Shown here in pieces: positions 39,680 through 50,405 of a stretch of DNA of 64,000 bases (position 1 is the stretch's first letter; each line of letters starts with the position of its first letter). A model generated the notes under the pieces. That model was not told the DNA's origin and ran no database searches. It saw only the letters and a list, made by a program, of their open reading frames with translations. The position numbers and the translations under genes were made by a program. Source of the DNA: Pezicula radicicola (taxonomy: Eukaryota > Ascomycota > Leotiomycetes > Helotiales > Dermateaceae); the NCBI GenBank assembly GCA_003008705.1, contig PDUO01000073.1:48518-112517 (forward strand). Direction: 5' to 3'.

Positions 39680-40589
39680 CTGCATGGCACCGAGGAGATT
39701 GGTGTGACCCTTCTTGTAGAACTCCCATTTGGAGTGATCGGGGACTCGGATAGGCCTGTTGGACATATGGCTGGAAGAATGGATTTAGGCCATCTGCGGA
39801 TTGTAATTCGTTTTTGAATTCAACCTATAGTCAAACTATGAGATTTCGTCGTGGTTTCCACGAGGTTTGCGGGGTGAAGGTGGTTATTGGTAATGGTCAC
39901 ATGCTCGAGCTCTTTGTTGTAATTTTCTACAATACATTATTACTAAGAATTATTTGACAAAAGCTGTTTTCACTCTCAGTCGCTAAGGCAACCGTACTAC
40001 CTACCACCAAAAGCAACACCTCGGCTATCGCTTGCTTATTTCTGCACTAGAACAGACAGGTCATTTTACACCAACACTGCTATATTAATTCTATAATGGA
40101 ATTAAAAGAAATTTGACCTCCTATTTATTTCAAAGTAAAGCTATATATCGTCCCAAGGAATTCCGATTTGATTAACTATATAAAGAGATATATGGTCTTA
40201 AAAAATATATAAAATAGAGACTAGCGGTCGCTAGCGTAGTGTTGCGGGCTGTGGCACCTAACAGATAACACAGACGTGTCAAAGCCAACTTATCCTCATT
40301 AGATACAGAACCAGAAACTTCGGACGAATTTGGAGTGACACCAGATAATTCTTATCATTCTCCTTTCGGCGGGCTTTCGCTCAGCTCTTCGCAATCTCTG
40401 AGCCTCCTTTAGACGGTGCGCGCAAATTAGAGCTCCCGATAAAGCTTTAAATCACTAAGAGCAACAGCTGAAACGTTAGGCAACTGTCAGAGCGGCACCA
40501 AGTGCTTATCTTCCTCGTGGCACTCTTCGATCTTTCCTTTTGTTTATTAAATCCTATCTGATCTTTGAGACTTCTCTTCGACCTCTGCA
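39680..40589. other. Intergenic spacer between two CorA-family genes
   Basis: 910 bp including an AT-rich stretch at about 40,060-40,220. The final 250 bp probably hold the promoter and leader of the next gene. No other feature is seen. Confidence 0.5.
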
Positions 40590-42415
40590 ATGGCTTCACC
40601 GACTCGCAATGTGCACTACCTCGACGAAGCAACGCCTTCAGACCCGAATGATCAATCTCGCCTTGGAGCTGCGCATTCCATCCACTCCGAACCTAACGTC
40701 TCTAATGTCCTTCCTGCACCGATCCTCAAGCGTCGAGAGACCCGCTCCAGCACCTTTAAAACAGTCAACGAGAACCCAACGCAAATGAATTGGCATCCGG
40801 GCCAAGAACCGGGACTCGATCCCTCGAAACCTAATGGCGGCAGGTCTCATACGCCTACTCTGCATGAAAAATGTCAGATCACTGTCGTAGACTTCAGTGA
40901 GGAGGACATGCACATGCGTGATATGGATAACGCACAACTCATAGACTTTCTGCAAGAAGATCAAGAGGATTGGATCAAGTGTCGATGGATTAATGTTAAT
41001 GGGCTGAGCTGGAATGTAATACAGGCACTGGGGAAATATAAGAAGCTGCACAGGTTGGCAATTGAAGATCTGGTCAACACGAATAATCGGACGAAAGCTG
41101 ATTGGTAAGAGGATCCTAGGTGTGTGTCGAGACTCTAGTGCTAACGACCTAAAGGTACGCGGACCACACTTATATTGTATTAACGCTACAGAAGCTCGTC
41201 CATCTCCGTCCAGATGAAGAAGACAGCGACTTTGATTCGGACAATGAGTCTCCATATCGTGTTAGAGAAGGCAGAAAGAAGCACAGACGAGGACGCTTCT
41301 CGAAGATGATACAGAAGATGTACTTAAGCACCAAGGGAAAATCTAGCAATAGAGACGATCCGGAGCCAGTTAATTTCACAGCGGGTGCACATGATCCAAC
41401 GAACGGAATACCCAGCGTGGGTGTCGACAAACTGAGGACGCTCCAGAGGTATCATGGAGGACCGAACCAAGAGCGAATGGCCTTCATGGAGGCACATTCA
41501 GCGCTAACAAAGAAGAGGCTGGCTGTTAGTGCCGAGCAGGTCTCGATATTTCTCACAACTGGTAAGTGCTACAATCACCTACAGCGCTTTCAACGACTGA
41601 TATCTTTTCCAGATAATACCGTCATATCGTTCTTCGAATCTTCCGCTGATGACATTGAACTTCCTATTCTCAGCCGTCTGAGCACCCCGGATACCATTCT
41701 CAGACGATCATGTGACGCCTCTATGATCACTCAAGCCATCATTGATGCCATTATCGATCTTGCTATCCCCGTCACTAATGCTTATCAAGATGTTATCGGC
41801 GAGCTGGAACTTGATGTTTTAACCCAACCGAGTATGACACACGTAACCGGCTTGTACATTATAATAAGCGAGATCACCTCGATGCGCAATTTGGTTCTTC
41901 CAATCGTGAGCCTCATCAACGCTCTTCGCGACCATAAGACCAACACTATCGGCGACATCGGTCCTAGCCAGGCCAAGAGGGACGTCGCTAGCGTGAAGAT
42001 TAGTCCCACGGCTCAAACCTACTTCGCAGACGTCGAAGATCATTGTGTCCTAATCACACAATCTCTCGACCAGATGAGGCGTTCTGCCGACGGGATGATC
42101 GACCTAATCTTCAGCACCATCTCCGCCTTCCAGAATGAGTCTATGAAGCAATTGACCACGGTGACAATCATATTCTTACCGATGACATTTATCACTGGAT
42201 ATTTTGGCATGAATTTCGATGATTTTGCGAGTATACATAACAATGAGCGCTTTTTCTGGAGCATTGCACTGCCGGTTGCGATTGGGACAATCATCATCAT
42301 GATGAGAGAGGTAATATATAGATGGGTTGTTAAGACCTTGCAGAGGAGGGGCATTTCCAGGAATAGGAGACGGAGGTTGCGGAGGGAGACGAAGTTGAAG
42401 AGAAGCAGTGATTGA
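40590..42415 (+). CDS. CorA/MIT-superfamily divalent-cation channel-like protein
   Basis: Exons 40590-41104, 41155-41561 and 41613-42415 join in phase (TG|G Trp; G|AT Asp) to 574 residues. After a variable N-terminus come LIDFLQEDQEDWIKCRWINV, a long helical stalk (SPTAQTYFADVEDHCVLI, NESMKQLTTVTIIFLPMTFI) and YFGMNFDDF with the GMN motif, then the second TM helix and an Arg/Lys-rich tail (RNRRRRLRRE). A basic and acidic insert lies near residues 190-250. It belongs to the large, poorly studied fungal group of CorA-like proteins rather than the classic Alr1 type. Mg2+ or another divalent ion is the likely substrate. Confidence 0.92.
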
Positions 42416-44623
42416 ATAAGGTTAGATTGATGTACCGTTGTATAAGGAACGATTCTGATTTTCTGTCTTTGACTATCGTTTAGAACTTAATACGAGTATA
42501 TATCCCAAACAGCAATCCTCGTAACACGGATGATAGTGTCCATGCGTGGCGCCTCACTACTTTTGACGATGTCTATAAGAACCCCCTCCGCCTCCTAACA
42601 ATTTTCTCGACTCATTCCAACACTTTCAATTTCACTCATACGCGGTTCCTTCCCAAATTGGATATCAGCTTGACTGTCTCGTCTTGGCCTCGACCTTCAT
42701 CTCTGAGTTATACCCCCACTTCTTCCTTCTCCACTCCAATTACTGACGATGACCGCAGATATCGAGCTCCCGTAAAGGCTTGTAGCTGTTTCATCACTGT
42801 CCAGTTGATCATGTTATTCATGGCGTCCCCGTAGATCGAGATGGCACTGCATGAGCGACGCGTCACCCTTCGGGGTCCCGCTAGAGAGTTTGAAGGTCTT
42901 GCAGGCAGGACTCCCAACGGGATTTGGTATCCCTTTGAGCCTACGATCTATGGATTGTTCCTCGACTCAAATTAATTCTGCTCAGAGTTTCTCTTGGACT
43001 CCTTCTCGTTTGTCCTCGGACCACGTTCCTTCGTCGCAATTTCTCAGCAATCCTTGACCATAGGCGTCCCGTCGGCAGTGAAGTTAAGGCAGATTACTAT
43101 TACCATTCTGATGGCGGGTTTCCGTGGTTCGGACTGCAGCACCTATGCAGTAGTGCTAGTGTAGTAAGTGGGGGAACTGAAAGCTCTGCTGACCCATATG
43201 GGACATATACAGTCAGGAGAATGCCTCATTGCTGGCGCCGCTGCTTCTGCCTCGTTTCGCCGAAAATTCCGTCTCAGTCGTTGTCTGCGCCAGGGTCAGA
43301 GTGGGATGATTGCGTGTCTGATACCGGCTTCGCCTTAGAATCTTCACGTATGGAACCCTGAACGGCAAGGTTTGCGGTCCTCTTGACGGTATGATTGTTG
43401 ACCAAATTTATGATATGCGCCAGAATGGTTGGGACTGCGTTGCCTTCTTACGTTGCTCCCTTGATCATTGCTCCAGCCCTCCAGCGCTGGCTGCCCGCTG
43501 TCTCCAACCACCGGCGAACTTTTACGGTTTTCAAATGCCAGCCAGTGAAGGTAAATTCAGACGTGAAAAGTTTGTATTGGAGGAGGTATTGCGGATCCCT
43601 CACAGGATTACCACGGACCTGGCCTCTGCGATGCAGGCCCAGACAAGAGCGTAGGGCTGTGTATTCGTATCCATTGACATGCTCTGCACGATCGGCATTG
43701 TTGACGGTAAGCGTGGGATACAAAATTTAGACCGAAGGCACATGTCCACTAGTATGCGCTGTGTTATATAAACCCCATCTGCTACTCGTCAGAGTAAAAT
43801 CTCCCTCGTAAGTAAAATTAAGTATTTAGTCATCTACTTGGACCATAGGTTTTATGATCTTTTACCAACCCCCTTTAGCCTCTGTTAGCCAGCATTCTCG
43901 TTCCTTAGGTGCACGTACGACTACTGCTGCGTCTCTAGCATCTATTGCTACTAAGTCTCTGGTATCCATTGAGCGTATCGCTTCTGTTGGCGTTGCTAGC
44001 GATGATACACGCCGAAATTTCTCTTAGCGCGGTGACTGGGAAGATCACAATAAGATCAACGTCGCAAACATGAGCGATCTGGCCAAGAGATAACACCCCC
44101 AAGGGCAACAGATTCGTATAGTTGATCTCATTCAGAACCAAACACAGGATGTTGCTGAAATGCCTCCAATACCTGTGCCGAGTGTGTATCGTGTCTGCAA
44201 GCCGTTTGGCACGCATAGCAGGTCTATCTCCATAGCCATCAGAGCCTTGAGAAGTCGCGTAGACGGATAAATCTTTCAATTGCATGTCTTTCTCTCGCAT
44301 GAATTGGCATATATCGTCAACTTTCTGCGCTGCCCTTAGGTAAGGCAGGATCACGTGGCAAAATGAGTATTGTACCTAGGTATCTTGATTGGCCCATCCT
44401 AGCCTAAGGCCTTGGCTAGGATGGGCTGGGATCTCTCAAACACTGGCGGCGTGAGTCATTATGGCTCGAAAGGATAAAAACGAGCGGGCGAATTTTCGAA
44501 GTTTACAAGTGAGGACGACTTTCTAGCTCTTTTCATTCATTCTTGAAGATTGCTTACTCTTGCAAGTCCCTAGAGATTTACAGCAATCAATCCTCTTCTT
44601 TCCTCATCTCCGGTCTTTAAACC
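42416..44623. other. Gene-poor interval with a decayed-looking segment and a perfect 13-bp palindrome
   Basis: From 42,840 to about 43,740 base composition is gene-like, with short frames such as MALHERRVTLRGPAREFEG, but none is long or recognised. A 139-residue minus-strand frame (44354-43935) is unassigned. At 44,392-44,426 GCCCATCCTAGCC and its exact reverse complement surround a 9-base loop, about 200 bp before the ABC gene. Confidence 0.5.
44392..44426. promoter_or_regulatory. Perfect 13-bp inverted repeat upstream of ABC transporter
   Basis: GCCCATCCTAGCC (44,392-44,404) and GGCTAGGATGGGC (44,414-44,426) are exact reverse complements around TAAGGCCTT, itself nearly palindromic. It could be a dimeric regulator site, an RNA hairpin, or a small transposon footprint. 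Confidence 0.6.
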
Positions 44624-47134
44624 ATGGTTACACGGCGAGGAGCTTGTCGAGCTCTTCACTACAGCTGTGCTCTCACGAGTTTTCTATATATCGTTATTTC
44701 CATCCTGATCAATCTCGGTCGAGTTAAGCGGAGCAAGAATGACACCAAGCGGCACCCTCGATCTTCCACTGTCTTGATTGGCCTTCTCGCTCTCTTTTAT
44801 GTCACTGAAGGAGTCGCCATAGTAGCACAAAAAGATGATTTCGTTCGTTCTCAGGCTCATATCTTCCACATGATCTCCCTGGCGTTGATATGGTCCGTCG
44901 TTGGAGCTCGCCAAATCAGACAAAATGCTGCGCGATACGAACTCTTAGGAATATCGTTGATTACATCTATGTTCGAGGTACCACTCCTCGCCCTTTTCTC
45001 GTTCCACAGACTGGGCCATTTAGGACCAACATCCCAGCTGGTCAGCCAGGTCATCCGAATCTTGCTGTTGCTCTATCTCCTCACGGACATGCGTCATGCA
45101 TGGTTCAAGAGCAGAAAAGTCTCGGGAGATGAGTCACGACCGATTTTGCACAGCAATGGTAGGGATCAACCACCCGGAGAAGCCAATTATGGCACGGAAT
45201 CCCTCCTCGACCACCCAGATATCGAAAACGATGACAATCTTGCTAGTGATAGCGATGCCGATTTTGACAGCGACTCTGATGATGATGAAGATATAAAGAA
45301 AATTCGCGCCAAGCGGCTCCAAGAAACTGGCAGTTGGTGGATTTATCTCAGAGACTTCTCGATCTTCCTGCCTTATTTGATCCCCCGAAAGGACCGAAAA
45401 GTCCAATTATGCATTCTAGTCAGTCTCCTCTGCCTGGCATGCAACCGAATCTTGAATGTCCTGGTACCTCGCCAGCTAGGAATCGTCGCCGACAAAATTC
45501 TCGCAAATGAAGCACCGTATGGAGCCCTAGGTATTTGGCTGCTGCTAGACTTGCTGAGCGGCGAATCTGGTTTAGGCCTGATTGAGGAACTGGCCAAGAT
45601 CCCCGTCAAACAATTCTCTTACCGGCAGATTACAAATGCTGCCTTCAACCATGTCATGAACTTAGAGGTGGAGTTTCATGCCGAAAGAGACTCTGCCGAG
45701 GTGATGAAAGCCATCGAACAGGGAGAGTCATTGACCAATCTGCTGGAAACGGCCGTTCTAGAGATCGCGCCGACGTTTGTGGATCTACTCATTGCCTCCG
45801 TCTTCCTCTACTGGAAGTTCAACGGCTATGTTTCTCTTGCAATGGTAGTCGCTTCGATCGGCTACATTTCTGTTGAAGTCTTCACCTCCAACTGGAACAT
45901 ACCCTACCGGCGCCGAGTTACGAAGGCGGAACGGGAGGAAGCGCGGGTTATGCATCAAGCTGTGCAGGGCTGGCAGACCGTCTTGTATTTTAATATGTTT
46001 GCCTACGAAAGTCGTCGCTTCGGCGAGGCAGTCGAAACACATCTCACGGCAGACAGGCATTGGAGCAAACGCGACGCGTACATCAAGGCTATAACAGAGT
46101 TATGGATTCCCACGACGTTCTTCAGCCTCTCTTGTCTGATTCTTTATGATATCTCTCGGGGCCAGGCATCTGCTGGTGATTTTGTCTTCTATATCCAATA
46201 TTGGGACACGCTAATCTACCCGCTTAAATTCCTTTCTAGCCAGTACCGTTGGCTTATGTCTGACCTGGTTGATGCAGAACGGCTTCTTATCTTACTCCAA
46301 ACCAAACCAACTGTTACCGACAAGGAAGGAGCCAAGGACCTCGGCCCCATCAAGGGCCATGTTGCCTTTAAGCATGTACATTTCTCCTACGATCCCCGTA
46401 AACCGGCCATTGAAGATGTCAACATCTCTGCCGCACCAGGGGAAACCGTCACCCTCGTCGGTATGACCGGCGCAGGCAAATCCTCGATCATCAAGCTCCT
46501 CCTCCGCTTCTACGACGTCTCCTCAGGACGGATCGAGATTGACGGTCACGACATCCGCGACGTGACACTGGGCTCTCTGCGCGACGTCCTGGGCGTTGTT
46601 CCGCAAGACCCACTCCTTTTCAACGCCTCTATCATGGAAAACCTCCGATACGCCCGACCCTCGGCCACGGACGACGAAATATTCGCTGCGTGCCGCGCAG
46701 CCGCCATTCATGACAAGATCCTCACCTTTGCCGACCGCTACGACACCGCTGTCGGAGAGCAAGGCGTTAAACTCTCCAGGGGCGAGTTGCAACGATTAGC
46801 AATTGCGCGTGTCTTTTTGAAGGATCCGCCCATCTTCATTCTTGACGAGGCTACGAGTGCCGTTGATACAAACACCGAGTCAGAAATCCAGAATGCGTTG
46901 GACCTATTGAGAACCAGGCGGACGACGTTCGTGATTGCTCACCGTATTTCAACGGTTGTTAGCGCGGATCAAATTCTAGTCGTGCATGAGGGAAGGATTG
47001 TGGAGAGCGGGACACATCAAGAGCTCCTAAGGAGGGACGGGAGGTATATGAATCTTTGGGCAAAGCAGATTGGAGGAGGATTAAAAGAAAAACAGCCTAC
47101 GATAGAGAAGTTGGCGGGGAGTGACGAACCGTAG
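44624..47134 (+). CDS. ABC half-transporter, HMT1/ABCB6 type
   Basis: A single uninterrupted frame of 836 residues. An N-terminal set of about five membrane helices precedes an acidic linker (DSDADFDSDSDDDEDIKK). The ABC transporter membrane domain follows (FNHVMNLEVEFHAERDSAEV, QYRWLMSDLVDAERLLILL). The nucleotide-binding domain has Walker A GMTGAGKSS, Q-loop VVPQDPLLFNASI, signature LSRGELQR, Walker B IFILDEATSAVD and H-loop IAHR. This is the family of S. pombe Hmt1 and ABCB6, half-size transporters of vacuole or mitochondrial membranes linked to heavy-metal/phytochelatin or glutathione-conjugate transport. The signature has Arg where Gly is usual (LSGGE). The rest of the domain is intact, so a working protein is likely. 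Confidence 0.94.
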   Translation: MVTRRGACRALHYSCALTSFLYIVISILINLGRVKRSKNDTKRHPRSSTVLIGLLALFYVTEGVAIVAQKDDFVRSQAHIFHMISLALIWSVVGARQIRQNAARYELLGISLITSMFEVPLLALFSFHRLGHLGPTSQLVSQVIRILLLLYLLTDMRHAWFKSRKVSGDESRPILHSNGRDQPPGEANYGTESLLDHPDIENDDNLASDSDADFDSDSDDDEDIKKIRAKRLQETGSWWIYLRDFSIFLPYLIPRKDRKVQLCILVSLLCLACNRILNVLVPRQLGIVADKILANEAPYGALGIWLLLDLLSGESGLGLIEELAKIPVKQFSYRQITNAAFNHVMNLEVEFHAERDSAEVMKAIEQGESLTNLLETAVLEIAPTFVDLLIASVFLYWKFNGYVSLAMVVASIGYISVEVFTSNWNIPYRRRVTKAEREEARVMHQAVQGWQTVLYFNMFAYESRRFGEAVETHLTADRHWSKRDAYIKAITELWIPTTFFSLSCLILYDISRGQASAGDFVFYIQYWDTLIYPLKFLSSQYRWLMSDLVDAERLLILLQTKPTVTDKEGAKDLGPIKGHVAFKHVHFSYDPRKPAIEDVNISAAPGETVTLVGMTGAGKSSIIKLLLRFYDVSSGRIEIDGHDIRDVTLGSLRDVLGVVPQDPLLFNASIMENLRYARPSATDDEIFAACRAAAIHDKILTFADRYDTAVGEQGVKLSRGELQRLAIARVFLKDPPIFILDEATSAVDTNTESEIQNALDLLRTRRTTFVIAHRISTVVSADQILVVHEGRIVESGTHQELLRRDGRYMNLWAKQIGGGLKEKQPTIEKLAGSDEP

Positions 47135-47770
47135 AGAGAAGGCATTTTAGGCGTCCAAAATCGCGTTTTCATGAATTAATTCATTTTGTGAAAGAGATTT
47201 GCTGGCTTATTCGGACAGTGACAGAAGTTGCGCAGTCGGGAGATCCAAGCTGTCGGTATATGCAGAATATTGCTACAGACTCTCTTAAGGATATCCATGA
47301 TTTCATCGGCAAATATAGCACTTTGTAATGTTGTGTCAGAATATATGGTCTTATGGGCCGCCTATGAATTGGGTGGCGTCGCCATTGACATCAAGCAATC
47401 AATCATTGATTGAACGTCCACAGATGCACTACGCCTCGACAGTATGGCACAGTCCAAAGAGGTGCAAATGGCAAGTGTCAGTACTCTCCAGAATTCAACG
47501 GCTCACAACAATCAAGACAATATCAGCATTGAAAACTTTCTACGGCTCATCTCACTTTGATTCCAAGCATCCTATGGAGAGACGCTCTAGCGATAGACTA
47601 TAGAATAGCACGCATCGGAAAAGGGACATTCCTACGCAGCTTCGACACTGCCACACCTAAACCCACACATACAAAATCTATACAATAAGCTACCACACAG
47701 CCAAGTTGATCTTCTCTCCCAAATGCGAACTGGACAGTAATGGCTCAATCAACACCGCCAATGGATGGAT
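47135..47770. other. Intergenic spacer
   Basis: 636 bp between the ABC gene and the SDR pseudogene. Short frames only; nothing recognised. Confidence 0.5.
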
Positions 47771-48399
47771 TTAGGGGAACTTTTGCCTAACGAGGTCCTC
47801 GCTTAGCTTCCACAGCTTCTCGGCATACTCCTCAGTAATGGCCCACTCAGCAGCATGCCCAAACTGGCAGTTAGACAAGTATGGGTTTACTTTATACTCT
47901 ATTCCAGCCAAAAGGAGTTTATTGTCAGCAATCACAGTACCATCTCCAAATTCAAGGTGCTGTACTCACCCTTAGCGCAGGATCAAGCGCCGCCACTAAC
48001 GTCGTCGATGCGCCCTGGTCGAGATTCTTGATATAGGTTCCATGTATCCCAACTGCTTTACGCACGACATCCTCCCACCAAAGTCCCTGTTGCCGTTGGT
48101 CAAGATCGTTAATATCCGTCCGCCACAGAACAAATAATCCTCCTGTAAGTCCTTGGTAGATGTTCCGGTGGCGCTAGCTTACCTCCCGGATTAAGACTAT
48201 AAGCAGTCGCCTTCCTTATAAGCTTCTTGTTTAAAGCCACCACAGTTAGGATATTCGCCGTTTTGCTCTGCGCATATGCGCGGGACCCGCTGTACTTACC
48301 CCGTTCCTACTTACTATATCGATCTTTGATTTCGCCGCTAAAGGCTTTCGCAACCTCCGTGGCCGGGGTTTTGTCGTTATACTTGGGGCGGGAAGTCAT
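47771..48399 (-). pseudogene. SDR pseudogene with internal deletion
   Basis: The start reads MTSRPKYNDKTPATEVAKAF followed by SGEIKDRY, the usual opening of a fungal SDR just before the TGxxxGxG motif. About 20 bp later the same strand reads YAQSKTANILTVVALNKKLI (YxxxK region), then NPGG, an intron, LWWEDVVRKAVGIHGTYIKN, and after another intron NCQFGHAAEWAITEEYAEKL, typical of the C-terminus. The coenzyme-binding half through the catalytic Ser, about 130 residues, is missing, and a stop codon (AAGTAG) sits at the junction. Splice sites downstream are still readable, so the loss looks recent. Confidence 0.8.
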
Positions 48400-49109
48400 G
48401 GTCGATAATTGCTTTTTGTCTTGAACTGAAAAATGGTCTCTAAAGGGAATAATATTTGTTTGCAGGCTTGAATTCACTGCTGAGCCAACAGGATACAAGC
48501 AAGTTAGAAGCTTTTATACATGAAGCATCTATACCAATTACTAATATCTCGGCGGTCTGCTAGGAACTTAGAAATCCTCTAAATTTATTGACTGGAACCT
48601 TCCGGAACCTGAAATAAGACTGCGCCCTAAGCCTACTAAGACTAAGATTATCCCTTGTGTGTAACGTGCGTGATAATCATGTGATTGCACGATTCGGTCG
48701 GTTATGACTCGAGGTGGAGAAGAGCTGAGGACTGCACTTGTACCATCTTACCTTTTGGACTGTACCGTCGCTGCAAGTTTGTGGAGACATTCCTGGTTCG
48801 ACTGCATGCCATTATCACTGGCACGTAGGTCTATGAGAAACTCCGCGAAGTAGCTCTTACGCGACAACGTTATATTACTGTACTTGACTGGCTGGGTAGT
48901 AGGGTTCTTGATCAAACATAACTTCTTGTCTTCATCTTCCATTATATACAATTACTGTCAACCTTGCTCGCTTTTGCACTCTGTCGCTCATTAAAGGCTC
49001 AAACTGGAGTCATCTATTATAACCTCGAAAAGTCATCATTGTGCCAATCTTACGTGTGATGTAATTCTAACCTCTTATTACAGCTTAAGCATCTTCTGTT
49101 AGGCCGTAA
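48400..49109. other. Intergenic spacer
   Basis: 710 bp between the SDR pseudogene and the repeat island. A 67-residue minus-strand frame at 48,748-48,951 has no recognisable features. Confidence 0.5.
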
Positions 49110-49257
49110 TCGTCGGCAATAGGTCTATCCGTTCTAGAGCCTCTCTATATTACGTTCGCTTCTAGTTAGTAGAAGCGAAATAATCGTCGGAGGTAGGTCT
49201 ATCCGTTCCGGAGCCTCTCTACGTCGCGTTCGCTCCTAGTCGGCGGAAGCGAAATAG
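49110..49257. repeat. Two 74-bp tandem units differing almost only by transitions
   Basis: Unit 1 (49,110-49,183) and unit 2 (49,184-49,257) both begin TCGTCGG and end GAAGCGAAATA plus one base. Unit 1 has T or A at nearly every site where unit 2 has C or G. This is the RIP pattern acting unequally on a duplication at the edge of the repeat island. Confidence 0.8.
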
Positions 49258-50117
49258 ACTAGGAAGCGAAATAGGCCAACATCTAGAAAACTATTATATT
49301 ATATTAAAAGGGAAATAATATATTTTAAAGATATAAGTTTATAGTATAAAGGAACTTCCTATCTATTAAAAGTAATTTTTTATAATTTAGTTATATTTCT
49401 CTTATAAAACTAAGCTGCTTTATTTACTTCTACTAACTAGGATATCAGGTTATAGGCTATAAGTATAGGGTGAAATAGGGTAGGTAGGAAGGTAGGGTAG
49501 GTATAGCCTAAAGTATACTATAAATATAGAGTAGTAAGAGGTATATCGAATAGAGTTATAATAGATAGGAGATAATAATATATAGAACTAAAGACTTGAA
49601 TTCAAAGATATCCATCTACTAAGAAAGAGAGGCTATCTATATATAAAAGGCTAATTATAAAGACTACTATATTTAGTATAGACTAGTTCGTATAAACTAC
49701 TAAGCTAGGAAGGCTTTACTTTACTTATAAAATACTAGTGAAATAAAATAATATAAAATAAAATAAAATATATATTATAAGTATATAGTTATATAAATTA
49801 CCTTATTTAGTCTACTTAATTAGACCTTACAACAAGTAGTCTTTCCTTATAAACTAGAAACTAGTTTATAACTAGAAAACTACTAGTTTAGTTTTCTCCT
49901 TCCCTATCTATTCGATTCGGCTAGCTTAGCTTCTTATATATACTATTCCTAATAAGGAAATATATAATACAGAAACTAAGGTTATTTAACTAGTATAGCC
50001 GGAGTTATATACGAATATAGTAAATATAGTTATAGAGATTTTATAACCACTAAGGGTTACTATAGCTATAGGGCATTTATAGTATATAATTATATTATAT
50101 AATATAACATTTAGTAT

Positions 50118-50405
50118 ACTTAAGATAGTCTTTACCTTATCTTAAGTTAGTCTTAACTTAGTCTTAAGATAGTTTACAATTAGTTTTAAAACTAATCTTA
50201 GGAGTAATTAAAGATATATTTTAAAATTAGCTTAAGTTTAGTTTTAAAACTAATCTTAAACTATCTTAAGTTATCTTTTTAATCTTAAGTTAGTTTTAAG
50301 TTATCTTTTTAATTTTAAGTTAGTTTTAAACTATCTTAAACTATCTTAAATTATCTTAAACTAGTTTTAAGTTATCTTAAGTTATCTTAATTTAGTTTTA
50401 AGATA
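50118..50405. repeat. Low-complexity array of TTAAG/TTAAA/TTATC words
   Basis: About 290 bp is built from imperfect repeats of words such as CTTAAGTTA, TTTTAAACTA and ATCTTAAGTTAT. It looks like a tandem repeat decayed by RIP, lying between repeat copies of the Copia island. Confidence 0.7.

Noticed and set aside
42840..43740. Possible decayed gene with several short frames
   Set aside because: Frames do not join by plausible introns and match nothing I recognise, so no call was made.
43935..44354. 139-residue minus-strand frame
   Set aside because: A weak thought of an RNase MRP subunit was dropped because the conserved basic helix is not convincing. Left as unassigned.
48227..48424. 65-residue plus-strand frame
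   Set aside because: It is antisense to the SDR pseudogene.
50118..50405. Array of short repeated words resembling a CRISPR or satellite
   Set aside because: There is no constant repeat length or unique spacers. The organism is eukaryotic and the words are a decayed low-complexity tract.
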